From Lysobacter panacisoli (lineage in GTDB: Bacteria > Pseudomonadota > Gammaproteobacteria > Xanthomonadales > Xanthomonadaceae): DNA of 64,000 nt. The position numbers and the translations under genes are program-made. Within the stretch, counting starts at the first letter, position 1. Each line of letters opens with the position of its first letter. The stretch covers positions 3,230,247-3,294,246 of the forward strand of contig NZ_VLNU01000001.1 of the NCBI RefSeq assembly GCF_009765165.1. The letters are read 5' to 3'. Below are positions 1 through 7,517 of this stretch, piece by piece. Under the pieces are notes generated by a model. The model was not told where the DNA came from and did not search any database. It worked only from the letters and a program-made list of their open reading frames with translations.

Positions 1-1268
1 TCGGGCACCACGTCGATGTCCGCATCGCCGGCGAGCGAGGCGATCTGCTGGTACAGCGCACGCCAAGGCGCGGTCGCGCGCTCGGTGGATGCGGCGTCGA
101 CGGCTGGAATGTCGAGCTTCGCCGCCGCCTGCAGCTGGTCGCGCACGTAGCCGGCGCTGACCATCAGTTCCTTTTTCAGTCGCGCCAGTTCAGCCTGGTA
201 GGGGCGCAGCAGTTCGGCGAACGAGCTCTGTTCGCCATAGCCCTGCGTGCCCTGCAGGCGACGGTTCGCTTCCTCGGCGGACTGGCGGGCGCTCTCGCGG
301 TCGCTGCGCGCCTGCGCGAGCGCACGTTGCTTCTGGCGCAGAGTGGTCTCGGCGGCCTCGAGCGCCTGTTCGGCGGTATCGACCTGTTCCCAGTGCAGGT
401 CGCGGCGGTACTCCGCACCGAGCGCACGGTACGAAGCGGCGCGCGTGGCCTGCTGGGCGATCCTGCGGTAGTGCTGTTCGACGTCCTGCGCCTGTTCGAT
501 CCGGCGCGCGACCTGTTCGATCTTCTCCTTGATCTGGCGGAAGCCTTCGAGCAGGGCGCGGAAACGGGAGATCTCGGTCGGGCGCTCTTCGGCGACGAGC
601 GTGCGCACGAACAGGTCGACATCGTTGACGCGCTGCAGGTTCAGCGCGTTCTGGAATGCCTTGCGGTAGGCGGTTGCGTCCAGGAACGACGTCGGGCCCG
701 GGCGCAGGCGGTGCAGCAGGTCCTTCACGAACCGGTCGCTGCCCGTGTGCAGTTCGGCCTTGGTGCCGGCGGTCTTGCAGCGCTGTGCGATGCGTTCGCG
801 GAACGTCGCCCACTCCAGCGGAAGCTGCTTGTCCTTCACGACCTCCAGGTGATCGTCCAGCGTCAGCGCCACGCGCGGCAGCAGGTAGAGGCCGTGCAGG
901 CGATGGTCGGGCTCGTTGACCGAGGCGCCCAGCGCGATGCCCGCGCTCAAGGTCTCCCCGCTGGCCTGGTCTTCGAACACCAGGCTGATGTAGGTGGTCG
1001 CGGTGCGTCGCGCATGGCCATCCTCGCCACTGCGGTACACGCCGAGGCAATAGTCGCGGATGCTGCGAGCGCGATGACTGCCGCCGGCCTGCGCGTTGAA
1101 GCGGATCTGGTTGCGGTCGCCACCCAGCATCACCACCTGCAGCGCATCGAGCAGCGCGCTCTTGCCCGCGCCGTTGGGCGCGATCACGGCGGTGGTGAGG
1201 TCGAGTTCGAGGGTCTCGGCCTGGAACAGGAAGAACTGGATCAGGTGGACGCGCTTAAGCTGGAACAT
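1..1268 (-). CDS. jetC: Wadjet SMC-like ATPase JetC (5' part, runs off the window)
   Basis: MukB/SMC-like motor subunit of a Wadjet system, which extrudes and cleaves circular plasmid DNA. Only the first 422 residues are inside the window; the gene continues past the left edge. The start is ATG at 1268 and overlaps the end of jetB by 14 bp. The N-terminus has a beta strand followed by a Walker A loop (APNGAGKSALLDALQ, about residues 30-44), as in SMC/RecN/MukB heads. From about residue 230 the sequence becomes long, charged and alanine-rich with heptad character, as expected for the coiled-coil arm. The hinge, C-terminal head and signature motif cannot be seen. A generic SbcC-like ATPase is possible from sequence alone, but the two upstream genes make JetC the better call. 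Confidence 0.85.
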   Translation of the reverse strand, partial: MFQLKRVHLIQFFLFQAETLELDLTTAVIAPNGAGKSALLDALQVVMLGGDRNQIRFNAQAGGSHRARSIRDYCLGVYRSGEDGHARRTATTYISLVFEDQASGETLSAGIALGASVNEPDHRLHGLYLLPRVALTLDDHLEVVKDKQLPLEWATFRERIAQRCKTAGTKAELHTGSDRFVKDLLHRLRPGPTSFLDATAYRKAFQNALNLQRVNDVDLFVRTLVAEERPTEISRFRALLEGFRQIKEKIEQVARRIEQAQDVEQHYRRIAQQATRAASYRALGAEYRRDLHWEQVDTAEQALEAAETTLRQKQRALAQARSDRESARQSAEEANRRLQGTQGYGEQSSFAELLRPYQAELARLKKELMVSAGYVRDQLQAAAKLDIPAVDAASTERATAPWRALYQQIASLAGDADIDVVP

Positions 1269-1881
1269 CGGAGGTCTCCTCTTCGACGCTCTCGTCTTCG
1301 TCGCGGTTGTGCTGGTCCAGGCGCTGCAGCCATTGCGCGCCGACGATCTCGACGATGGCCGGGCGCACCAGCACGCGGAACGGCTGCGCGTCGTCCGCTT
1401 CGCAATCCTCGATTCGGCACACCGACCAGCGTCGCAGCGTGCGCAGCAATGCGCGCAGCAGGCCGACTTCCGGCATCTGCCGTCCAGTCAGCGCGGGATA
1501 GGCTTCCTGCAGATCGGGCAGCTCGACGACGGCGTCGCCGTGTTCCTCGACCTGTCCCATCCGCATCGCCGCGTCGTAGCGCTGGCGCAGCACCAGCACC
1601 AGCAGGGTCTCGTCGAGCGTCACCGCAACGCCTTCGCCGTGCGAGGGCAGGGCGACCACGTAACGGTAGTGCGCGTTGCGTTCGAGGCGGATGCCGAGCG
1701 GTTCCAGCGCGGAAACGAAATCGTCGAACCAGCTCTCGACGAGGTGGTAGGCGTTCTTCGAGCGGCGATCGGCGCTGTAGAGCACCTGTTCGGTCACCAG
1801 CCGGTACGCGGCGCGCTCGAAATCCTGGGGCGCGTACACGCCGTTGGTGAGCTGGCTCAATGTGGTCCAGGAACGTTTCAT
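1255..1881 (-). CDS. jetB: Wadjet subunit JetB (MukE-like)
   Basis: Predicted 208-residue MukE/KITE-like accessory subunit that sits on the kleisin and the SMC heads in Wadjet complexes. It is a soluble, acidic protein with no signal peptide. Its winged-helix-like pattern includes 'FERAAYRLVTEQVLYSADR' near the N-terminus and an acidic C-terminal tail, consistent with the DUF4194/JetB group by size and context. The start ATG (1881-1879) overlaps the jetA stop in an ATGA arrangement and the 3' end overlaps jetC, so translational coupling is likely. The assignment rests on order (A-B-C), size and overall resemblance; individual catalytic residues are not expected in this subunit. Confidence 0.8.
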   Translation of the reverse strand: MKRSWTTLSQLTNGVYAPQDFERAAYRLVTEQVLYSADRRSKNAYHLVESWFDDFVSALEPLGIRLERNAHYRYVVALPSHGEGVAVTLDETLLVLVLRQRYDAAMRMGQVEEHGDAVVELPDLQEAYPALTGRQMPEVGLLRALLRTLRRWSVCRIEDCEADDAQPFRVLVRPAIVEIVGAQWLQRLDQHNRDEDESVEEETSDVPA

Positions 1882-3314
1882 GCGGTCTTCCGGGTGCGGC
1901 GCAGCACGAAACGTGGCGCCTGCAGGTAATCGTTGCCGGCACGCTGGCCTTCGACGGGTTCGATGCGGAACCCGCGCAGCATCCGGTTGAGGGGGTCGTC
2001 GCGGCGCAGGCCACCGCCGCGACGACTACGCAGCGCGAGCGTGAGCAGGGTCTGGTACGCGCGGAAATCGGCGATGGTGTCGATCTGCAGCGATTGCGAG
2101 TCGAGCGTGTCGGCGTCGTGCCACTGGCGATCGACGTAGCGCGCGAGATCCTCGGGCATCACCAGCCGCACGCGCTTCATCTGGCGCAGCAGGTTGAGGC
2201 GCGCGAGCTGCTCGGGCGTCGGTTCGGCGAGGCTGTTGGCGGTGCGCGGGATCGGGCGCGGCCGTGCCTGCGGCGCGCGCAGGCGTTCCTCGTCCATCAG
2301 CGCGCCGGGCGCGACCGGCAGGCGCAGTTCGTCCTCGGGCGCGTTGAGTGCACCACGGCAAGCGCGTTGCAGCAGGGTGTCGAGGCGGTCTGGCGCGCGC
2401 AGCCGGTAGTCGAGGAAGGCGAGCGCGCGGCGGTTGGCCTGGCGGATGTCTTCGTCGAGCCGCTGCAGGTATTCGTCGATGCGGTCGAGTTCGTGCAGGC
2501 GACGCACGCTGCGTTGCAGGCGCTGCTGCGCGCGTTCGCGGTCGCCCTGCGTGGCGCGGTCGGCGTACCACTGCACCATCGTCTCGCGCAGCTCGGAGTG
2601 TTCGATCTGCCGAACCATCCCGAGGATGGACGTGCGCCGCGCGAGCGGATGGTCTTCCCGGTGGAGTTCGGCGTAGTCGCCGACGAACAGCTCGCGCACG
2701 TAGCGTTCGAACAGCGTGCGCGCGAACTGCGCGGTGCTCTCGGCGCGACTCAGCTCGGGCATCAGGTCGCGGATCTGCACGCCGATCGCGCTGACGTGCG
2801 ACAGCAGCTGGCGGGCCTGGTCGGCGGCTTCGTCCAGGGTGTCGGCGCCGGCGTGGCCCTCGACCACCTGGCGCAGCTGCAGTTCGATCGAGCGGACCTT
2901 GGCGCCGATGAAGGCCGGGCCACGTTCGGCGAAGTCGATCAGTGCCGTCAGCAGCTGGGCCACGGCCGGGGTCATCGACACCATCTCGCGCGCGCCCACG
3001 CGTTCCTGGCGCAGCCAGCCGGCGGCGCGGAAACGTTCGTAGATGCCGGCTGCACGGGCGGCCAGCGGCGCGTCGGGGGCTTCGCCCTCGTCCTCCCACG
3101 GGTCGTCTGTCAGCAGGCAGCGTTCGATCGCCGCGGTGATCTCGCGACGCGGGAAGCCGTGACTGGGCGGGACCGGTGCGTCCGGACCGAAGAACTCGCC
3201 GAACAGGCGGCACAGCAGTTGCCAGTAACGCAGGCGGTTGGTCGACGCCAGGGGGCCGAAGAGTCCATCCGGTACGACCGAGAACAGCGGCGGCACCGAG
3301 GTGAATGCGGTCAA
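1878..3314 (-). CDS. jetA: Wadjet kleisin-like subunit JetA
   Basis: Predicted MukF/kleisin-like subunit of about 478 residues that bridges the JetC heads and binds JetB. It is rich in alpha helices and coiled-coil-like stretches (about residues 130-330) and ends with basic residues. I chose TTG at 3314, giving a protein beginning (M)TAFTSVPPLF, because residues from there look like real protein. A longer frame to 3413 adds a basic, low-quality extension with no evident ribosome-binding site. It resembles the JetA family formerly called DUF5716, which suggests a type II Wadjet, but the subtype is not certain. It is the first gene of jetABC; jetD, the topoisomerase-VI-like nuclease, would lie outside the left edge. 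Confidence 0.8.
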   Translation of the reverse strand: MTAFTSVPPLFSVVPDGLFGPLASTNRLRYWQLLCRLFGEFFGPDAPVPPSHGFPRREITAAIERCLLTDDPWEDEGEAPDAPLAARAAGIYERFRAAGWLRQERVGAREMVSMTPAVAQLLTALIDFAERGPAFIGAKVRSIELQLRQVVEGHAGADTLDEAADQARQLLSHVSAIGVQIRDLMPELSRAESTAQFARTLFERYVRELFVGDYAELHREDHPLARRTSILGMVRQIEHSELRETMVQWYADRATQGDRERAQQRLQRSVRRLHELDRIDEYLQRLDEDIRQANRRALAFLDYRLRAPDRLDTLLQRACRGALNAPEDELRLPVAPGALMDEERLRAPQARPRPIPRTANSLAEPTPEQLARLNLLRQMKRVRLVMPEDLARYVDRQWHDADTLDSQSLQIDTIADFRAYQTLLTLALRSRRGGGLRRDDPLNRMLRGFRIEPVEGQRAGNDYLQAPRFVLRRTRKTA

Positions 3315-3441
3315 ACGATGGCCCCCGTTCCTGCGCTGCGTGTCCCCGGTTATCCCGAGCCCGGGGGACTTTAGCGTGGATCGGCCGGTTCTTCGATGGG
3401 CGCGGCTGGCCACGTCGCCGCGCCCCCCGGTCCGTCGTTGG

Positions 3442-3780
3442 TCACCAGTTCGCCCGGAGTCCCAGATTGGCCTCCCAGGAGCGCCGATCGTCGTCGAAGC
3501 CGACCTGATAGCCGACGTTGGCGTAGATGAAGCGGTTTCGGTCGATGTCTCCGGTGAAGCCGGCCTCCACTTCCCACCAGCCGCCGCCCATGTCGCTGTG
3601 GAAGGGCGCGAAGCCGTTGCGCGAGGAGAACTCCGTGACCGCGTCGCCCCAGCCGGTGCGGTCGAGCACGCGCGCGGGGTCGTCGTCGTCCGACCAGTCG
3701 CGGGAGAGCCGGGCGCTTAGCCGGCCGGCGATCCGGTGGACATGTTCGACCTGCGTCTTTGGCCGAGTCCATGCGGCCGC
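3442..3780 (-). pseudogene. Remnant of an autotransporter C-terminal beta-barrel
   Basis: About 110 codons read like the last strands of an autotransporter barrel: 'GRLSARLSRDW', then 'MGGGWWEVEAGFTGDI', 'YANVGYQVGFDDD' and the terminal 'ANLGLRANW', ending in an aromatic residue as barrel proteins do. No intact gene joins it upstream. At about 3750-3830 a plausible protein segment occurs in a different frame, which suggests a frameshift or rearrangement, and there is no passenger domain or signal peptide. The rest of 3315-4065 holds nothing else I can support. The upstream limit is approximate. Confidence 0.5.
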
Positions 3781-4065
3781 GCAGCTGGTCCTGTTCGTCG
3801 ACGCAGTCGTGCAGCTGTCGAGTCATGGCAAAGGCATCGGCTCGACGTTCGACACAGTGCAGAAGACGCGAAGGCGAATGAAGCCGCCGCCGAAGTGAGC
3901 GCGTCGTGAAATCCGCGCCGCATGAACATCGAACTCCATCACCTGCGAACCCAGCTCGCGTGTTCGCCGTGGCATGCTTGCCACGCGCGTGCGAAGCGAT
4001 CACAGTCGCCGCGAGCGGCCGGTGCGCGGCTCGCCACTCGCACCCCCCATATGGAGCAGGGAACG

Positions 4066-4506
4066 ATGAGCGCGATGATGAAGCAGACGGCCACGCGGAG
4101 TGCGATCGCGAAGTTCGTCTTCGCATTCGCGATGATGACGGCATCGGCGACGGCCATCTCGGCCGACAAGGTCACCACCGTGCCCGTGAAGTTCGCCAAG
4201 GGCGCGAGCAGCGCGACGATCAAAGGCGACTTCGCCGGTTACGACAGCGTGCAGTACACGCTCGCGGCAAAGGCCGGGCAGTCGATGACGGTGAAGGTCG
4301 CCGGCAGCACCAACGCGAACTTCAACGTGTTCGCGCCCGGTGCCACGCCCGGACAGGCGCAGGCGCTGGGGCAGGGCGGCGTCGGCAGCGACTGGTCGGG
4401 CGCGTTGCCCGCGACCGGCACGTACACCGTGCAGGTCTACCAGATGCGCGCTTCGGCACGGCGCGGCGAGAAGGTCGCGTACACGATCACGGTCGGCATC
4501 CGCTGA
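4066..4506 (+). CDS. Secreted PliG-like protein (possible g-type lysozyme inhibitor)
   Basis: A 146-residue exported protein. The start is ATG 4066, preceded by GGAG/AGGGA. A hydrophobic segment (about residues 16-32, ending near 'AISA') looks like a signal peptide. The mature part is a beta-rich domain with 'VPVKFAKGASSATIKG', 'YDSVQYTLAAKAGQSMTVKV' and 'FNVFAPG', a pattern I associate with the PliG-type periplasmic inhibitors of goose-type lysozyme and related carbohydrate-binding-like folds. It is separated by 92 bp from the MscS gene downstream, so co-transcription is possible. The family call is by pattern only. A generic periplasmic beta-sandwich protein remains possible. Confidence 0.55.
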   Translation: MSAMMKQTATRSAIAKFVFAFAMMTASATAISADKVTTVPVKFAKGASSATIKGDFAGYDSVQYTLAAKAGQSMTVKVAGSTNANFNVFAPGATPGQAQALGQGGVGSDWSGALPATGTYTVQVYQMRASARRGEKVAYTITVGIR

Positions 4507-4598
4507 CGCGCGACTCGTCGGATCGGGTCGTCGCGCGGTACGCTAGCGCCGCGATGCGTCGACGCGCGACGCGACCGTCATCCATTCCCGGAGGATCG

Positions 4599-7070
4599 AT
4601 GCTGCGCCGGCTCGGACGACTTGCCTGCATGTTCGTGCTGTTCGTCGCGCTGGCGCCCATCGCGCACGCGCAGACGGTGGTCGCGCCCGAAAGCGCACCT
4701 GCCACGCCGGCCAAGCCGAACTCGATCCCGGTCGCCGACATCGCCACGCGTGCCGATACCGACGAGCGTTTCGCCGAAAGCGTGATCCTGCGCGCGATGT
4801 CGCCCGATCCGGCCGAACAGCTCGCTCCCGCGCTGCAGGCCATCTCGAAATCGGTCGAAGAGAAGCTTCGCGAGTTCAAGCCAGAAGAGCTGCGCAACCT
4901 GCCGGTCATGCGCCTGGAAAGCCTGGAGCGGCACTGGAAGTTCGATGCGCGCCGTTTCGCGCGTTGGCAGTCGGACATGCGCCAGGCAGCCACCCCGTAC
5001 GCACAGGACGCGGCGGAACTCGCGCGCCGTCGAGCCGACTGGGAGGCCACGCAGGAGGCGGCGAAGAGTGGCGACTTCGCACCCGCGCTGGCCGCGCGCG
5101 TGGACACGCTGGTAAGCGGACTGCGCAAGGCGGAGCAGTCGCTATCGACGCCGCTCGTGCGCCAGATCGATCTGGGGCGTCGCGCCAACGCGGTCGATGC
5201 GCGGATACAGGCCGGTCTGAAGTCCGTCGCCGCTGCGATCGACTACATCGACAGTCGTCTGATTCGACTCGACGCACCGCCACTGTGGCAGGCGCGTCCG
5301 ACCGGCGCCGGTAAGAGCGCCACCGACAGCATCGTCGCCGGGCTCTCGATCGAAGCGCATTTCGCCCGGGAATACACCGCAGCCGACACCGGAAACCAGC
5401 GGGCGCTGCACGTCTTCCAGCTGTTGCTGCTGCCGCTGCTGATATGGCTGTCGATCCGCAGTCGTCGTTCGGCGGAGGAGGGCGACGCCGACGAGTCGTC
5501 GACGCGCGTGCTGCGACGTCCGGTCTCGTCGTGGCTGTTGCTGTCGATGATGGCGGTGCTGGCGTTCGAGCCCGACGCACCGCTGATGGTGCATCAGGTC
5601 GCCATGCTCATCGCGCTGGTCCCGGTGCTGCGCCTGCTGCCGCGCGAAAGCCGGCGCCTGCTTGGCCCGTGGCCCTACGTCGCGACCGGCCTGTACCTGC
5701 TCGAACGCCTGGCTTTCCTGATCCTCGCCAATTCTTTCCTGTACCGCCTGTACTACCTCGGGCTTACCACGCTGGCGTTGCTGCTGATGCTGTGGCTGCT
5801 GTGGCGTTCGCGCCATGCGCCGCAGGCGGGCTTCACGGGAAAGATGGGCAAGGCGGTACATGTCGCGGCGTGGGTCAGTGTGATTCTGCTCGCCACATCG
5901 CTGGTATCGAACGTGATCGGCAACGTGTCGCTGGCCGAGATGCTCACCGCCGGCGTGATCGACAGCGGCTACCTCGCGCTGGTGCTGTACGCGGGCGTCA
6001 CCGTCTTCGTTGCGCTGCTGCGCTTGATGCTCGCAGGCCGCGGCGTGGCACGCTTCCGTTTGGCACGCGAGCACGCGCCGCCGGTGGCACTGCTGGTGAT
6101 CCGCCTGCTCACGCTGGTGGCGATGGCGGGCTGGGTCGTGTTCGCGGCCAACCGCTTCCGCATCTTCCGGCCGCTGTACGCGTTCTTCTCGTCGATCCTC
6201 ACGCATACGTTCCAGTTCGGCGAGATCACCATCAGCCTTGGCCACGTACTGGTGTTCGCGGTCTCGGTTCTGATCGCATTCTGGGCGGCGAAGACGGTGC
6301 GCTTCCTGCTGCAGGAGGAGGTGCTCACGCGGATGTCGCTGCCGCGCGGCGTTGGCAACAGCGTGGCCTCTTTGACGTACTACGCGCTGTTGCTGCTGGG
6401 CGTGGTGGTGGCCTTGTCGGCGGCGGGCTTCAAGATCAGCCAGCTCGCCTTCGTGTTCGGCGCGCTCGGCGTGGGCATCGGCTTCGGCCTGCAGACCGTG
6501 GTCAACAATTTCGTCTCCGGCCTCATCCTGATGTTCGAGCGACCGATCCAGCCCGGCGACGTGGTCGAGATCACCGGTACCTCCGGGCGCGTGCGCGAGA
6601 TCGGTATGCGCGCCACGACGATCAAGACCTTCGACGGCGCCGACGTGGTCGTGCCGAATGGCACCCTGCTGTCGGAAAAGCTCATCAACTGGACGCTGCT
6701 CGACCGCAATCGCCGCCTCGACATCAACCTGGGAGTGGCCTATGGCAGCGATCCGCTCAAGGTGATCGAACTGCTCAAGGTCGCGATCAAGCAGACGCCG
6801 GGCGTTTCGTCCGATCCGGCGCCGGCCGTGCTGTTCATGGGGCTGGGCGCGAGTTCGCTGGACTTCGGTCTGCGCGTGTGGACGTACGACTACGACAACA
6901 GCGTCAACGTGCGCAGCGACCTGGTCACGCGCATCTATACCGCACTGGTCGAGGCGGGCGTGGAGATCCCGTATCCGCAGCAGGACCTGCACCTGCGCAG
7001 CGTCTCGCAGGACGTCGCCGCGATGTTCGCGCGGTCGCCTTCGATCCGGCCCGGCGACGAGCCGGCCTGA
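4599..7070 (+). CDS. Large MscS-family mechanosensitive channel
   Basis: Predicted 823-residue inner-membrane channel that releases solutes on hypo-osmotic shock. ATG 4599 follows a strong GGAGG (4590-4594). A signal peptide covers about residues 1-25 ('LAPIAHA'). A roughly 230-residue helical periplasmic domain follows, then a set of transmembrane helices from about residue 270. The MscS core is clear at about residues 590-700: the glycine/alanine-rich pore helix 'GALGVGIGFGLQTVVNNFVSG', then 'RPIQPGDVVEI' and 'VVVPNGTLLSEKLINW'. Length and periplasmic domain are like KefA/MscK or YbdG/YjeP-type long members rather than the short MscS. Initiation upstream of 4599 is unlikely because the leader would be lost. 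Confidence 0.9.
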   Translation: MLRRLGRLACMFVLFVALAPIAHAQTVVAPESAPATPAKPNSIPVADIATRADTDERFAESVILRAMSPDPAEQLAPALQAISKSVEEKLREFKPEELRNLPVMRLESLERHWKFDARRFARWQSDMRQAATPYAQDAAELARRRADWEATQEAAKSGDFAPALAARVDTLVSGLRKAEQSLSTPLVRQIDLGRRANAVDARIQAGLKSVAAAIDYIDSRLIRLDAPPLWQARPTGAGKSATDSIVAGLSIEAHFAREYTAADTGNQRALHVFQLLLLPLLIWLSIRSRRSAEEGDADESSTRVLRRPVSSWLLLSMMAVLAFEPDAPLMVHQVAMLIALVPVLRLLPRESRRLLGPWPYVATGLYLLERLAFLILANSFLYRLYYLGLTTLALLLMLWLLWRSRHAPQAGFTGKMGKAVHVAAWVSVILLATSLVSNVIGNVSLAEMLTAGVIDSGYLALVLYAGVTVFVALLRLMLAGRGVARFRLAREHAPPVALLVIRLLTLVAMAGWVVFAANRFRIFRPLYAFFSSILTHTFQFGEITISLGHVLVFAVSVLIAFWAAKTVRFLLQEEVLTRMSLPRGVGNSVASLTYYALLLLGVVVALSAAGFKISQLAFVFGALGVGIGFGLQTVVNNFVSGLILMFERPIQPGDVVEITGTSGRVREIGMRATTIKTFDGADVVVPNGTLLSEKLINWTLLDRNRRLDINLGVAYGSDPLKVIELLKVAIKQTPGVSSDPAPAVLFMGLGASSLDFGLRVWTYDYDNSVNVRSDLVTRIYTALVEAGVEIPYPQQDLHLRSVSQDVAAMFARSPSIRPGDEPA

Positions 7071-7078
7071 CGCATCGT

Positions 7079-7114
7079 CGATCGCCCTGATCCCGGTCAA
7101 GCCGGGCGCGATCG
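7079..7114 (+). terminator. Stem-loop after the MscS gene
   Basis: Directly after the channel stop, CGATCGCCC and GGGCGCGATCG can pair, with an inner CCCGG/CCGGG alternative pairing around TCAAG. There is no clear T-run, so this is a likely but not textbook terminator separating the channel from the riboswitch operon. Confidence 0.4.
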
Positions 7115-7184
7115 TGCATATGACGCATCGCCATGTCGGCGTGCGGTGCGCATTCCTTCGTTCAGCTGCTAGACTGCGCCCGCC

Positions 7185-7390
7185 CAAGGTGACCGCCGGC
7201 TTGTCCGGTGGTTGAAACGGGAATCCGGTGCGCCGCCGTGACTCACGGCCGGCAATTCCGGAGCTGCCCCCGCAACGGTAGGCGAGACAAGGTTCCGCAC
7301 ACGGCCACTGTGCTTCATGCATGGGAAGGCGCGGACCCGAAGACGGTCGATCGACCGCTTCTCTCGCGAGCCCGGAGACCGGCCTCGGTG
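7185..7390 (+). promoter_or_regulatory. Cobalamin (AdoCbl-type) riboswitch
   Basis: The leader of btuB shows the conserved blocks of a B12 riboswitch in order. They are AGGTGACCGCCGG (start, 7186), GTTGAAACGGGAA (7211-7223), the core GGAGCTGCCCCCGCAACGGTA (7260-7280), CACTG...GGGAAGGCG (7306-7331) and a B12-box variant GAGCCCGGAGACCGGCC (7368-7384). The btuB start lies about 130 nt downstream, so regulation could be at translation initiation or by termination. A TAGACT at 7170-7175 could be the -10 of the promoter. Cobalamin binding should repress btuB and probably the whole downstream operon. Confidence 0.92.
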
Positions 7391-7517
7391 CGACGTGACA
7401 TGCGGTGGGCGATGTCATGCGGCCGGAATTCCGTTGTCCCGCGCCGTCATCACGCCTCCTTCCGCCTGTCCTTTTCCATCGAACCCGCGCGGGCAGGCGC
7501 GGCCAAGGAGTGTGTCA

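Noticed and set aside
327..1850. Long plus-strand frame across the jet genes
   Set aside because: It overlaps jetC and jetB in antisense, and the minus-strand products have family features such as the Walker A loop.
3314..3413. Upstream extension of jetA to 3413
   Set aside because: The extra residues are Arg-rich and lack a ribosome-binding site; TTG 3314 gives a better N-terminus.
7087..7100. CTGAT-CCCG-GTCAA resembles an FNR box upstream of the B12 riboswitch
   Set aside because: It has two mismatches and lies inside a stem-loop next to the channel stop, far from the likely riboswitch promoter.
5142..7418. Very long open frame on the minus strand opposite the MscS gene
   Set aside because: Composition is His/Gln/Arg-rich with no domain. 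It is the antisense shadow typical of high-GC DNA, and the plus-strand frame is a clear channel.
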